Shown: positions 40,584 through 51,677, counted from the stretch's first letter. The stretch: 64,000 bases of DNA from Synechococcales cyanobacterium CRU_2_2 (GCA_012034805.1 JAAUOP010000006.1:1-64000), one strand, 5' to 3'. Notes: generated by a model from the letters alone, not told the origin. Numbers and translations: made by a program.

Positions 40584-40962
40584 GAGCCTCAGATTAATCA
40601 GCAAAAATGAACCAGACCCCTGCAACCCCCAAATCCTTCGAACAAACTCTGAACCACTCGGCGGAAGATTGCTCCCAACACACCTGAGTTTCTGGGGGCG
40701 GCTCAGAACCGAAATTTTTTCATGGCAAAATTTAGTCCATGACAGTATAAGGGGCAAAAGGGTCTTGCCGTTACCTGGGCAGAAATCCTCAACCTCGAAA
40801 CATCTCATCGATATCTCATCGATATCTCACCGACGCATTGGATTGAAGCGCACTAGAATGGAGTGGAGTTAGCAGATAACTCGCCAAATTTTGCTCGTCC
40901 GTTGCTCGTCCAGAGCCCGTTAATTTCTCCCACTCCCGTTCGACACCAGGATCTTTTGACCT

Positions 40963-42324
40963 ATGCCGCTGCCTGTCGTTGCCATTATCGGTCGCCCCAA
41001 TGTGGGCAAGTCTACCCTGGTGAATCGATTGGCCGGGGGGCGAGATGCCATTGTTCATGATGAGCCGGGGGTGACGCGCGATCGCACCTACCGAGAGGCC
41101 TACTGGAGCGATCGCGAGTTTCAAGTCGTCGATACCGGCGGACTGGTGTTCGCCGACGACACCGAATTTCTGCCGCTGATCCGCGAGCAGGCCATGCTGG
41201 CCATGGCCGAGGCAAGTGTCGCCATTTTGGTGGTCGATGGCCAAGCTGGCATTAATGCAGCGGACGAAAGCATTGCCGAGTGGCTCCGTCAGCAGAAGGT
41301 ACCGGTGTTGTTGGCCGTCAATAAATGTGAATCCGTGGGGCTCGGCAATGCCCAGGCCGGAGAGTTTTGGGGGCTTGGGCTCGGGGAGCCGATGCCGATT
41401 TCGAGCGTGCATGGTAGCGGTACGGGGGATTTGCTCGATCGGGTCATTGACTACTTTCCGGCCAAGGAAAATGATCAGGCGGAGGCTGCTGCCAGTGTTG
41501 CCATCATCGGCCGCCCCAACGTCGGCAAGTCTAGCTTGTTGAATGCCTTTGTGGGCGAGGGTCGGGCGATTGTCAGTCCGATTGCTGGAACGACCCGAGA
41601 TGCGATCGACACCCTCGTGGAGCGCGACGGCAAGACCTATCGCCTGATTGACACCGCTGGGATCCGCCGCAAACGCAGCATTGACTATGGCCCCGAATTT
41701 TTTGGTATCAACCGAGCCTTTAAGGCCATCCGCCGCTCCGACGTAGTTTTGCTGGTGATTGATGCCCTAGATGGCGTGACCGACCAAGACCAAAAGCTCG
41801 CTGGACGCATCGAGGAAGACGGGCGCGCCTGCATCATCGTCGTCAACAAATGGGACGCCGTCGATAAAGACTCAGGCACGATCTACGAAGTCGAAAAAGA
41901 ACTACGGGCGCGTCTCTACTTTCTCGATTGGGCTCCGATGATCTTTATCAGTGCCCACACCGGCCAACGGGTCGAAAAGATTTTGGGCCTAGTGGATGTG
42001 GCTGTGGTGCAGCACCAGCGCCGGGTGACGACCTCGGTGATCAACGAAGTGATTGAAGAAGCAGTGAGTTGGCAATCGCCACCGGCCAACCGCCAGGGCA
42101 AGCAGGGCAAAATTTATTATGGAACGCAGGTGACCAGTGCGCCGCCCACGATCGCCCTCTTCGTCAATGAACCCAAATACTTTGGTGAAGGCTATCGCCG
42201 CTATGTCGAACGTCAATTCCGTCAGGGCCTTGGCTTTAATGGCACACCGCTGCGGCTGATCTGGCGCGGCAAGCGCCAACGGGAAGCCGAGCGCACCCTC
42301 AACCGAGCCACCCGCGTCAAGTAG
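40963..42324 (+). CDS. der: GTPase Der (EngA)
   Basis: Two G domains: [17 protein letters not shown] and [23 protein letters not shown]. Confidence 0.97.
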   Translation: MPLPVVAIIGRPNVGKSTLVNRLAGGRDAIVHDEPGVTRDRTYREAYWSDREFQVVDTGGLVFADDTEFLPLIREQAMLAMAEASVAILVVDGQAGINAADESIAEWLRQQKVPVLLAVNKCESVGLGNAQAGEFWGLGLGEPMPISSVHGSGTGDLLDRVIDYFPAKENDQAEAAASVAIIGRPNVGKSSLLNAFVGEGRAIVSPIAGTTRDAIDTLVERDGKTYRLIDTAGIRRKRSIDYGPEFFGINRAFKAIRRSDVVLLVIDALDGVTDQDQKLAGRIEEDGRACIIVVNKWDAVDKDSGTIYEVEKELRARLYFLDWAPMIFISAHTGQRVEKILGLVDVAVVQHQRRVTTSVINEVIEEAVSWQSPPANRQGKQGKIYYGTQVTSAPPTIALFVNEPKYFGEGYRRYVERQFRQGLGFNGTPLRLIWRGKRQREAERTLNRATRVK

Positions 42325-42403
42325 CCCAAGGACGCAGGCCGCCTCGCCTGACCGTTCATCGACAGTTCCGCCACCATCGTTCCGCCGCAATCGTTCCGCT
42401 GCA

Positions 42404-43462
42404 ATGGATATTCTGCGTTCCTTACCCCTGGGTCTTTACCTGGAGCAGCCCATCACCGGGCTGCATCGCTTAGATCCTCGGGTCAAGTTGGTTTGGTTGA
42501 TGGGCTTTTTGCTCACGCCGGTTCTGGCCAGTGATCTCTGGCGGATTGCACTGGTCTTTTTATTGGTCGCGCTGACCCTGGTGGCTCGGATTCCGTGGCG
42601 GGTGTGGCGGCAGCAGCTGGGCTGGCTTTCGACCCTGTGTTTGCTGATCTTTGTGATGACGGCCATCTCACCCGATGGTCTGCTCGCCAATCACACCGCC
42701 CATCGCCCTGGGGTGGATAGTCTCAGACTTGACGGCCCAGCGACGCCACCACCACTGCGGTCCAAGGCCACGCAAGCGCAACGGCAGCAAAGTCGAACCC
42801 CCAAAACGCGAACGAATCGGGGTACGGCACCCTCTATTGCGTCGTCCCCAAGCAGTGCTGAGCCAGACGCGCTCACGTTTGTCAGCAATGTTTTCGGCAA
42901 TGTTTTTAATGCTGATCGCTCCTACCGCTACATCCTCTTCCAGCAGTGGTTCATTACGATCTCCCAGCGATCGCTCGACCTCGCTATCCGCGTCAGCACG
43001 CTCATTTTCACCCTGATCTACAGCACTAATCTCTACCTTCTCACCACCGCTCCCGAAGAAATTACCGCTGGACTCGAAGACCTGATGCTGCCGCTGCGCT
43101 GGTTGGGCGTGCCGGTGACCGAGGTCGCGCTGACGTTGACGCTTTCCCTGCGCTATATCCCGCTCGTGCTCGAAGAGATCCAGAACCTGGGTCGCTCCAT
43201 TTGGACCCGCGCCATCAACTGGAAAGAGCTGGGGTTGCGTCGGGGGTTGAGGGTCTGGTTGATTGTGGCTGAACGCCTGCTCGAAAATTTGCTTCTGCGG
43301 GCTTCCCAGGCGGCGAATGCCATGCAAGTGCGCGGCTTCACCGGCCCCAATCGCCATCGGGTACAGTGGCACGAGCTGAAGCTAAAGCTGCCAGATTGGC
43401 TGGCGATCGCCACTCTCCTGCTCTTTTGTGGCCTACGCACTTGGATCGGCGGCGAGGGATAG
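42404..43462 (+). CDS. CbiQ/EcfT family transporter transmembrane protein
   Basis: LHRLDPRVKLVWLMGFLL N-term; RGLRVWLIVAERLLENLLLRASQAANAMQVRGF. Confidence 0.88.
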   Translation: MDILRSLPLGLYLEQPITGLHRLDPRVKLVWLMGFLLTPVLASDLWRIALVFLLVALTLVARIPWRVWRQQLGWLSTLCLLIFVMTAISPDGLLANHTAHRPGVDSLRLDGPATPPPLRSKATQAQRQQSRTPKTRTNRGTAPSIASSPSSAEPDALTFVSNVFGNVFNADRSYRYILFQQWFITISQRSLDLAIRVSTLIFTLIYSTNLYLLTTAPEEITAGLEDLMLPLRWLGVPVTEVALTLTLSLRYIPLVLEEIQNLGRSIWTRAINWKELGLRRGLRVWLIVAERLLENLLLRASQAANAMQVRGFTGPNRHRVQWHELKLKLPDWLAIATLLLFCGLRTWIGGEG

Positions 43463-43553
43463 GATGCTGCATGCCCCCTGGGGTGTTTTGGCACGGCTCG
43501 ACGCTTGAATATTTCGTAAGTTTTGTCTATTTTTGTATGCCGTAGGAAGTGAT

Positions 43554-44276
43554 ATGTCAGACCCGTGTTCAGGAGATGGGCTGCTTGCGGAAGATGAACA
43601 AGCGGCGATCGCCGTCCGCATCCAAGCCATTCGCCAAACCTTGCCCAACACTGTCCGTTTGATCGCCGTCTCCAAAACCCACAGCGCCGCCCACGTTCGA
43701 GCCGCCTATGCTGCAGGCATTCGTGACTTCGGCGAAAACCGGGTTCAAGAAGCGATCGAAAAACAAGCCCAGCTGCAAGACCTCGCCGACGTCACCTGGC
43801 ACCTTCTTGGCCCTTTGCAAAGCAACAAAGCCCGCAAAGCCGTTGACCACTTTGACTGGATTCACTCCCTAGACAGCTTGGCCTTGGCGGAGCGCCTCGA
43901 TCGCATCGCTGCCGAGCAACAAAGGTCACCGCAAATTTGCCTGCAGGTCAAGCTACGCCATGATCCCAGCAAGAGCGGCTGGTCTCGGGATGAACTGTTT
44001 AGTCAATTGCCGCAGCTCTCTAAGTATAAAGAACTACGTATTTCTGGGGTGATGACGATCGCCCCCCTCGGCTTAGAAACCGTGGAAACCCTTAGATTAT
44101 TTGAGGAAGCACGCGATTTGGCTGAACAAGTACACGCTGAAGCAAAACGGCAGAGATGGTCTAATATGTTGATGAATCAGCTGTCAATGGGAATGTCCGA
44201 GGACTATCTGTTGGCCGTAAAAGCCGGTTCAACCCTGGTGAGGTTGGGTCGAACCATCTTTGGATCGAGGGGTTAG
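43554..44276 (+). CDS. pipY: YggS/PipY family PLP-binding protein
   Basis: VRLIAVSKTHSAAHVRAAYAAGIRDFGENRVQEAIEK...WHLLGPLQSNKARKAV; LSMGMSEDYLLAVKAGSTLVRLGRTIFG. Confidence 0.94.
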   Translation: MSDPCSGDGLLAEDEQAAIAVRIQAIRQTLPNTVRLIAVSKTHSAAHVRAAYAAGIRDFGENRVQEAIEKQAQLQDLADVTWHLLGPLQSNKARKAVDHFDWIHSLDSLALAERLDRIAAEQQRSPQICLQVKLRHDPSKSGWSRDELFSQLPQLSKYKELRISGVMTIAPLGLETVETLRLFEEARDLAEQVHAEAKRQRWSNMLMNQLSMGMSEDYLLAVKAGSTLVRLGRTIFGSRG

Positions 44277-44810
44277 TTCCCTTCTTGTCGTCTATTTGGG
44301 GCGTGGGTAGCATAGGCACACACCTGGACGAACAAGCTCCCACAGATTTTTGTTCTTCCCCCCATCAACACCAGATCGACTTAGGCCAGCAATCCCGACG
44401 TTCCGCAGGGTGTTTCATGGGTTTGATTTTGTTCCGTCCTCATGACGTCATATACCTGGGTTGCATTTGCCCTATAATCCCGAATGCTCGAGCACCCCTT
44501 TGGAGCACTCGATTCCGGGGCGTTTCGCGACCGGCAACGAACTCGCTGACCCAAGAGCAATGTTGCGAGCCAGAATGCTAGTGGTTTTAAGCTACTTGGG
44601 CGACTGTGACCCGGTCGTAAACATTTGGTGTTACCCTCTTTGTGAAGTTTCGTTAAAGATACTTCACAGCCAGAGAGATTAGGTGCATCTTTAGCTGCAA
44701 GTCTCGCGTCTTCGACCTGTGGTGCTGGTTCGGATCTAAATGCTGGTTTCGTTAATGCATCGCTCGAGAATCTAAAAAAGCATTTACTGAGTTTTACTGG
44801 AGTGTGAACC

Positions 44811-45389
44811 GTGTCAATTTTCAATAGGCTGCGCGATTTCGTCGGCATGAACGAGGGAATGGAGTACGACTACGAGTATGACGAAATGGATGGTGAGGAG
44901 TATCAGAATCTCTACCAAGAAGAGAACCCTGCCCCCGTTGTTCAAGAAGAAGCCCCCCGCCGTCGTACCCGTGAGCGTTCTACTGTAATGACTACTACTT
45001 CTTCCTTAGGTTCCACTGGTGTAAGCAACGTGATTGGTATGCCCGGCGCGATCAATGGCCTCTCTGAGGTGGTGGTAATGGAACCCCGCTCATTCGAAGA
45101 GATGCCCCAAGCAATTCAGGCCATGCGCGAGCGCAAGTCTGTGGTGCTCAATCTCACCATGATGGATCCTGACCAAGCCCAGCGGGCTGTGGATTTTGTG
45201 GCCGGTGGTACCTATGCCATCGACGGTCACCAAGAGCGAGTGGGTGAGAGCATTTTCCTCTTTACGCCCAACTGTGTTCAGGTTGTAACCCAGCAAGAAA
45301 ACGCTGAGGCCGCCCCGACTGCTGCTCCGACTTATCAGGCTTCGGGTGCCCCTGCTTGGGCCAATAGCCAAATGCCCCTAGCGCAATAG
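44811..45389 (+). CDS. sepF: Cell division protein SepF
   Basis: [92 protein letters not shown]. Confidence 0.96.
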   Translation: MSIFNRLRDFVGMNEGMEYDYEYDEMDGEEYQNLYQEENPAPVVQEEAPRRRTRERSTVMTTTSSLGSTGVSNVIGMPGAINGLSEVVVMEPRSFEEMPQAIQAMRERKSVVLNLTMMDPDQAQRAVDFVAGGTYAIDGHQERVGESIFLFTPNCVQVVTQQENAEAAPTAAPTYQASGAPAWANSQMPLAQ

Positions 45390-45436
45390 TGCCTCTCATC
45401 CCATCGGGCAGGATTTACCTCCAGTTGTCGTAGCTT

Positions 45437-45490
45437 GGGAGTTATAACTTGAGAGTCATAACTTGAGAGTCATAACTTGAGAGTCGCAGC
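45437..45490. repeat. 14-bp tandem repeat (GAGAGTCATAACTT) downstream of sepF
   Basis: Direct reading. Confidence 0.9.
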
Positions 45491-45665
45491 TTTAGGGTGA
45501 CAGCTTTAGGGCGGTTACTTTGGGTTTTGTCGAAGCGATTTAATTGAGCCAGCGCATCGAAGCGAAGTCAGGCAAGTTGGGTTAAACCGCTTGCCTTATT
45601 TTTTGGCTTTCATTCAGGGCGTGAATAAGGGTTTTAATAACACTAGATTCACGAAATAGGACGCA

Positions 45666-46481
45666 GTGGTTATGGCTCCAAAGCTGGGCTTGGTGGGGGG
45701 TGGCGTGATGGGTACGGCGATTTTGTCACGGCTGCTTGCGCAGCAGATCTATCGCCCTGATGAGGTGTTAGTCAGCGAGCCCAGGGCAACGCAACGGGCG
45801 GAACTTGAGGCAGAGTATGGGGTGTTGACGACGGAGAGTACGCCCCTTGCAGCCGAAGCAGAGGTGCTGTTGCTGGCGATTAAGCCGCAGATTTTTGGGG
45901 TGATTGCTCAACAGCTCATGCGTCAGGCAGGGCAGTTTTCGGAGCAACTGGTTTTGTCGATTTTGGCCGGAACGCCTCTAAGTCATTTGGAAACTGGGTT
46001 TGCGGCTCAACCGATTGTGCGGGCCATGCCCAATACACCGGCGACAGTGGGGGCGGGCTGTACGGCGATCGCGCCCAATGCCTACGTGAAGCCCTATCAC
46101 CTCGCCCAGGCGCGCAGGATTTTTGAGGCGGTGGGCCAGGTGGTCGAGGTTCCGGAATCGATGATGGATGCGGTGACGGGACTGTCAGGGTCGGGGCCTG
46201 CCTACGTGGCGCTGATGGTGGAGGCGTTGGCAGATGGAGGGGTGCGTGCAGGGTTGCCGAGGGCGATCGCCCAGCAGTTGGCTCTGCAAACCGTGCGGGG
46301 AACAGCGGAACTGTTGGCGCAAACTGGGCAGCATCCGGCGGTGTTGAAGGATCAGGTCACCAGTCCGGGGGGAACAACGATCGCGGGGGTGGCAGCCTTG
46401 GAGCAGGCAGGCTTCCGCTCGGCGTTGATTGAGGCGGTGAGGGCGGCGAGCTTGCGATCGCAGGAACTCGGCAAGCTGTGA
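45666..46481 (+). CDS. proC: Pyrroline-5-carboxylate reductase
   Basis: LVGGGVMGTAILSRLL; VRAMPNTPATVGAG; GLSGSGPAYVALMVEALADGGVRAGLPR; VTSPGGTTIAGVAALEQ. Confidence 0.95.
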   Translation: MVMAPKLGLVGGGVMGTAILSRLLAQQIYRPDEVLVSEPRATQRAELEAEYGVLTTESTPLAAEAEVLLLAIKPQIFGVIAQQLMRQAGQFSEQLVLSILAGTPLSHLETGFAAQPIVRAMPNTPATVGAGCTAIAPNAYVKPYHLAQARRIFEAVGQVVEVPESMMDAVTGLSGSGPAYVALMVEALADGGVRAGLPRAIAQQLALQTVRGTAELLAQTGQHPAVLKDQVTSPGGTTIAGVAALEQAGFRSALIEAVRAASLRSQELGKL

Positions 46482-46524
46482 ACTATCGCTGTGTGGATGG
46501 GTTGTGAGAATTCGGGCACGCATC

Positions 46525-47357
46525 CTACGGTACGTCAGGGTTGATGCCTTGTTGGCGTAATAGTTCGGCGAGTCGGTCGGCACGTTGGCGTTCTGCTTCG
46601 GCGCGCTCCCGTTCCACTTCGGCGCGTTGGCGCTCTGTTTCTGCTTCTCGTCTGGCCTGATCTGCTGCTTGCTCAACCTGAGTGACTTTCTCGACGGCCA
46701 GGGTAATCGTTCTCCCTCGCGAGTCCACCAGCGCAGCCAGTAGCCATCGCGTTTTTCTTTCGCGCCCCGCCAGGTGCCCATCCAGAGGTTCATGGATGCA
46801 ATCCAATGGCGTCCGTTTTCGTCTGGGTTTTCGAGCTGATAGCGCCCGCCTTCTAGGGTGTAAACCTCCAGCAAGCCACCGTCGGGGTCAAAAATAACGT
46901 AGGTGGAGACACACAGGATTTGCTCGTAGAAAAACCACTTGCCGGGGGGAAAGGTGCGTTTGACGGAATACTCGCCGCCATCAGTGTCTGAAATAAATTC
47001 CATCACCACCGCTGGGGGAGTGCCTTCCAGGTGGGGGGTGTAGGCCTTGCGCTCTGAACGTTCGGGCTCTTTGACCTGGGGGACATAAAGCCAGTCGGGA
47101 GCTTTGATGATCAACTCCCCGTTAAGGGTTGCGCAGAGCCCAAAGTTGGAGGCGATCAGCATTGCAGGCTGGATCCATTGCGCCAGTTCAAGGCTCTCGC
47201 GTAGGGCTCCGGCAATTAGGGGTTGGCCAGTATTTTCCACGGGGGTTTCGTCTAGCTGAAAGCCCTCGGGCAGTTTTTCCCAGGTGACAGTGGGATCGGC
47301 GAGGGCGGTGATGGAAGACGGGCTACCTGAAGACGGGCTGATTGGGGTTGCAACCAT
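46525..47357 (-). CDS. Uma2 family putative endonuclease with coiled-coil tail, frameshifted at GGG 46701-46703
   Basis: TPPAVVMEFISDTDGGEYSVKRTFPPGKWFFYEQILCVSTYVIFDPDGG; one extra base gives GERLPLAVEKVTQVEQAADQARREAETERQRAE...LLRQQGINPDVP. Confidence 0.85.
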
Positions 47358-47449
47358 GGGTGCCTTAAGGGTGCAGGTTTGGTTTTATGGTAGCGCGATC
47401 GCCATCCGATCCGGTTCACCGCCGGGCGCGTTGGGGGAGCGTTTCGCCG

Positions 47450-48154
47450 TTACGGGCTTTGTTCGTAGGCGGCGGTGGACTGGCCAATTTTCGGTTCCGT
47501 GCCCGCCAGCAGTCGCTCCAGGTTGGCCCGGTGCCGCAGAACCACAAAACCGGCACCCAGCAATGCAAACAGCAGATAGGGCAGTGTGGCCCCGGAGGCA
47601 AACATGGCGATCGCCATCACCCCCACTGCAATCAGCGACGACAGTGAGACAATCCGCGACACCGCCAGCACCAGCGCAAACGTTCCCAGCGCCGCCAGGG
47701 CCACCGGCCATTGCATCGCAAACAAAACCCCCAGCCCTGTTGCCACAGATTTGCCGCCTCGGAAGCCCAGCCACACCGGACGACTGTGGCCCAAGACTGC
47801 CAACAGGGCAGCCAAGGCGGCCAGCCAGTCTAAGATCACCGCCGGTGTCAATCCCAGGGTTGAGGCGGGCGGCCAGTCAGACAGGTCAGAACCTGCCTGT
47901 TGCCCCAGAAACCGCACCAGCAGCACCGCCGCCACGCCCTTGAGCACATCCACCATAAAAACCACCAGCGCTGGCCCCTTGCCCAAGACACGCAGCACAT
48001 TGGTTGCCCCAGTGCCACCGGAACCGTGATCTCGAATATCCAAACCACCGACCCAGCGGCCCGCCAGGTATCCCGTTGGAAACGAACCTAAGAGGTAGGC
48101 CAGCAACAGCAAACCGAAAGCGGCCAGCGCGGTCAACAGGGGCGTGGTCAACAT
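47450..48154 (-). CDS. plsY: Glycerol-3-phosphate acyltransferase PlsY
   Basis: LLLAYLLGSFPTGYLAGRWVGGLDIRDHGSGGTGATNVLRVLGKGPALVVFMVDVLKG; FRGGKSVATGLG. Confidence 0.95.
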   Translation of the reverse strand: MLTTPLLTALAAFGLLLLAYLLGSFPTGYLAGRWVGGLDIRDHGSGGTGATNVLRVLGKGPALVVFMVDVLKGVAAVLLVRFLGQQAGSDLSDWPPASTLGLTPAVILDWLAALAALLAVLGHSRPVWLGFRGGKSVATGLGVLFAMQWPVALAALGTFALVLAVSRIVSLSSLIAVGVMAIAMFASGATLPYLLFALLGAGFVVLRHRANLERLLAGTEPKIGQSTAAYEQSP

Positions 48155-48280
48155 AGGAATGTTTTGGAGATGAAGGGATGGGCGATCGAGCGATGGGGCG
48201 ATCGACTTTTATCATGCCATGGGCGGGGGATCTCGCTCCCATGCTCTCCCCTGGCCATTACCCTCGAAGTCCCCTGTCAG

Positions 48281-50071
48281 CTAAATCCAATCCCCATCAT
48301 CGTCGTCATAGCGATCGTCATAGGGACGCTCGACCCGATTGTCATCACTGCGGCTGGGTGGCAAACTGCGGCGCGGCGCAGGGGGGCTGAGGGCGTCGTC
48401 TTCCGGATAACGCCGTTGGCGATCGCCCCGAGAGGCCTGGTCAAACCAGCTTTCGCCGCGTGGATTATTGTCCCGACGCGGGTCACGGCTCGGTTCGTAG
48501 CTGTCCGATTCGTAACCGGGCTGTCCATAACTGGGCTGCGCGTAACTGCCCTGGTTGTAGTTGCCTTGGCCGTAACTGCCTTGGCCGTAACTGTTTTGGC
48601 CGTAACCGCCCTGGCCATAATCCCCTCGTCCATCGTTTCCTCGGCCATAACCTGGCTGGCCATAGCCGCCTCGGCCATAGTCATCATCGTAGCGATCGTC
48701 GCCGATGAGCTTGTCGGTCATGCGATCGAGACTGTCGGTCACCCGGTCTAAAATATTTTTCTCCTTGGGGCGATCGTCAAACGCTGGCTGGATCTGGGTC
48801 ATGGGATCCGGCGAAAAGGCGATTAAGAGGGGAAATTGCAGCAGCGACACATCCACCAAGCCCTCGGCTTCATCCAAGATCACCAGAGGCAGGTCTCCGG
48901 CCTTGAGCATCCGCTCAGCCCTCTGCACCAAGGGCTCCGGCGCTTCGCAGAGCATAATGCCTTCGTTCGGGCCAAAATCCGAGCGGGAAATACCGAGGCA
49001 TTCTTGGAGGCCCCGCCGCCAGTCGCCGAGGCGCTCGGGGCTATTGGCCAGCACGAGGGCGCAGACGCGATCGCCATACAGCTCGTTCAACACTGAAATG
49101 GCCGCCGATGCCAGCAAAATGTTCTGTAACCGGCTACCCATGCTGCGCACGGCCCCACGACCACCCCGCTGCAGGAACCACTGGGTCACTCGCTCAACAT
49201 GAATAGGCTCAAAGGTTCGGCGCAGTTGCCACGGCGGGCCGTAGTAGTCCGGGGCGGTGCGATAGCGATCGAGAATGTTCCGAATTTCCCGCTCCTGGGT
49301 CTCGACGTCCTGCTGGGCGAACTTGGGCAAGGGCAGGGGCTGCTTTTCGGCGGGTTTGCGGTCTAGCTCTGAGGCTTGGGCCCGAATGCCGCTGCCATCG
49401 GTTCCGAGGTCCATCTGCTCGGTGATGTTGACCAAATCCTGGAGACTGCCGACGAGGTAGTCCTTAAAGCCTTGAACCCGCAGGGCGAGATCTTGGGATA
49501 CACCGGCAAAGTTGTCGCGCATTTCGCGACGAATGTTGTCGCGGCGGCGTTCGAGCTGCTCGATGTTGGTGCGCAGGGCATTTTGGCGATCGCACAACTC
49601 CCGCAGGCCATCCTCAAAGACGACTTCCACAGCCTTGCGTTTGGCCGCTTGCTGCTGGGTGAGGGCGTCGATGTCTTGCTGGAGCGATCGCTTTTGGGCC
49701 TGGAGCTGAGCCACAGAACTGTCGTCTAAATCCAGGGATGGTTCGGAGGGTGCTGATTCGGAGGGCGCTGGCGATGGCAGGGCTGCGCTGGCTTCAAACT
49801 CTGGATCGCCGGGTTCATCAGTGACAACTTCGGGCTGGATGGCTGCAATCGCCTCATCCCCAGCCACCCGATCTTGCGCCCCAGTTTGGCTGTTACTGTT
49901 GATCTCACCTGAGTTCATCTCACCTGAATTCATCTCACCTGAATTCATCTCGCCCAAATTCATCTCGCCCGGATTTATCCCGTCTGGCTTCGTGCCACCG
50001 TTCAGCCCGCCTAGGTTCAGCGGAATCGCATCAGCCGGAATTTCCAAGGGTCGCAGATCGTCAGGGTTCAT
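48281..50071 (-). CDS. DUF3086-like cyanobacterial protein with acidic/repetitive N-term and Gly/Tyr/Gln-rich C-terminal tail
   Basis: Central RRDNIRREMRDNFAGVSQDLALRVQGFKDYLVGSLQDLVNITEQMDL; C-term GRGGYGQPGYGRGNDGRGDYGQGGYGQNSYGQGSYGQ; GEMNSGEM repeats at N-term. Confidence 0.72.
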   Translation of the reverse strand: MNPDDLRPLEIPADAIPLNLGGLNGGTKPDGINPGEMNLGEMNSGEMNSGEMNSGEINSNSQTGAQDRVAGDEAIAAIQPEVVTDEPGDPEFEASAALPSPAPSESAPSEPSLDLDDSSVAQLQAQKRSLQQDIDALTQQQAAKRKAVEVVFEDGLRELCDRQNALRTNIEQLERRRDNIRREMRDNFAGVSQDLALRVQGFKDYLVGSLQDLVNITEQMDLGTDGSGIRAQASELDRKPAEKQPLPLPKFAQQDVETQEREIRNILDRYRTAPDYYGPPWQLRRTFEPIHVERVTQWFLQRGGRGAVRSMGSRLQNILLASAAISVLNELYGDRVCALVLANSPERLGDWRRGLQECLGISRSDFGPNEGIMLCEAPEPLVQRAERMLKAGDLPLVILDEAEGLVDVSLLQFPLLIAFSPDPMTQIQPAFDDRPKEKNILDRVTDSLDRMTDKLIGDDRYDDDYGRGGYGQPGYGRGNDGRGDYGQGGYGQNSYGQGSYGQGNYNQGSYAQPSYGQPGYESDSYEPSRDPRRDNNPRGESWFDQASRGDRQRRYPEDDALSPPAPRRSLPPSRSDDNRVERPYDDRYDDDDGDWI

Positions 50072-50152
50072 TATCGAAGAATCGTAGAAGTTGAATGGGG
50101 TTCTAAGGGGCAGAACGTTTGGGGGCCGGAACGCTTGGGGAAATCTTAGCTC

Positions 50153-50689
50153 TTAATCGAGCCGGGGACAGCGAGCCTCCAGACACTCTTGCAGCTGGCG
50201 CGGGTTGAACAGGACGGGCAGAAAGTGAATGCTGTTGATTTCTTTGAAGTAAAACAGAATCGGGACAGCAGGCCAATAGATGCGCCAATTTTCCCATTCG
50301 CTATAGGGAAAGCTGCGAAAGGGCGGATTGTTGCCGCGTTGGACGTCTAGGGCCGTTGCGGTGAACCGCAGCCGCAGGCTCGAGGCCTGGTACGCGAGAA
50401 ACAAGCCAAACAGAGCCACGGGCAATGCGCCCCAGGGGCTGAGGAAGACGAGGGAGAGGGCGATCGCTAACACTCCCACGGGCACCCGATAACTTGGCGA
50501 CAACTCAACGGTTTCCGTCGGCGACAAAGCCTGCTGAGTCGAGGGTTGAGCCGATGCTCCTGCCGGTGATTTGGCCGGTGATTTTGTCGGTGATTCCGTC
50601 GATGGCTCGGTCGATTGACCCGCCGGTTTTGCAGTCGCCATAGCAGATATCTCGCAAATAGTTCTCAGATGCATAGGTCTCAGACGCAA
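50153..50689 (-). CDS. DUF3119-like cyanobacterial protein
   Basis: ELSPSYRVPVGVLAIALSLVFLSPWG...RFTATALDVQRGNNPPFRSFPYSEWENWRIYWPAVPILFYFKEINSIHFLPVLFNP; sits beside the DUF3086-like gene. Confidence 0.72.
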   Translation of the reverse strand: MRLRPMHLRTICEISAMATAKPAGQSTEPSTESPTKSPAKSPAGASAQPSTQQALSPTETVELSPSYRVPVGVLAIALSLVFLSPWGALPVALFGLFLAYQASSLRLRFTATALDVQRGNNPPFRSFPYSEWENWRIYWPAVPILFYFKEINSIHFLPVLFNPRQLQECLEARCPRLD

Positions 50690-50843
50690 TGACTCAAACG
50701 GACGCTTCCCAATCCGTTTTCATGTTTAGAGCCACTCCCCATTCTATGAGCTTCAAGCGAGAGACAGCCTGTGGGGTTTCCCGTCCCCTGGGCTAACCTC
50801 AAACCTAAAGCTCAAACCTAAAGCTCAAACCTAAAGCTCAAAC

Positions 50844-51677
50844 CTAGAACTGCACCGTTGCGCCCTGGCCATGGAATAACAGCCCGGATAACACAAAATT
50901 CACCACAAAAATGGCCAACAGCGTTGTCACCACCGCCGCCGTGGTCGATTCGCCGACGCCCTTGGCCCCGCCCGTCGTGGTCAGTCCCCAGCTGGAGCCG
51001 ACGATCGCCACCAACCCCCCAAACACAAACGCCTTGATCATCGCCGTGGCCAAGTCCCACACACTGAGGAAACCGCGCACCGAGTCCAAAAAGGCATTGA
51101 GCGTCATGCCAAAGCTGCTCATGGCGACCAGTAAACCGCCGCCCATGCCCACCAGCGCAAAGACCAGGGTCAAAATCGGTGTCATCAAGCAGCAGGCCAG
51201 AACTCTGGGCGACACCAGATAATCCACGGGATCCGTACGCAAGACGTAAAGGGCATCGATTTGCTCGGTAACCTTCATCGTGCCAATTTCTGCGGCAAAG
51301 GCCGACCCCATCCGGCCCGCCAGCAGCACCGCCGTCAGCACCGGAGCCAGCTCTCGCACCAGCGCCAGCGCCAACACGCCACCGACGACGCCCACCGCCC
51401 CAAAACGCAAAAACTCCCGCGCGACCTGAATGGTAAATACCGCGCCGACAAACACCGACGCTACGGAAACAATCAGCAACGAGGCAGGCCCTGCGGCGGC
51501 CATTTGCTCCATGGTGTTGCGATAGTGAATGCGTCCGCGCACCACATGAAAAATTACTTGACCGCCCAGCAAGATAGCGGCCCACAGACGCAGTCCCCAG
51601 CGTCTTAGTCCCTTGTTCAAGAGGTTGCTCCGTTTGCTAAAGCTGCTCGAAGAGCGCTTTGACCTGTTCCCAGGCAT
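50844..51677 (-). CDS. MlaE family lipid ABC transporter permease
   Basis: ELAPVLTAVLLAGRMGSAFAAEIGTMKVTEQIDALYVLRTDPVDYLVSPRVLAC. Confidence 0.94.
   Translation of the reverse strand: MPGNRSKRSSSSFSKRSNLLNKGLRRWGLRLWAAILLGGQVIFHVVRGRIHYRNTMEQMAAAGPASLLIVSVASVFVGAVFTIQVAREFLRFGAVGVVGGVLALALVRELAPVLTAVLLAGRMGSAFAAEIGTMKVTEQIDALYVLRTDPVDYLVSPRVLACCLMTPILTLVFALVGMGGGLLVAMSSFGMTLNAFLDSVRGFLSVWDLATAMIKAFVFGGLVAIVGSSWGLTTTGGAKGVGESTTAAVVTTLLAIFVVNFVLSGLLFHGQGATVQF

Noticed and set aside
44280-44810. Possible small ORFs between pipY and sepF
   Set aside because: No motif or consistent coding signal; probably the sepF leader/promoter region.
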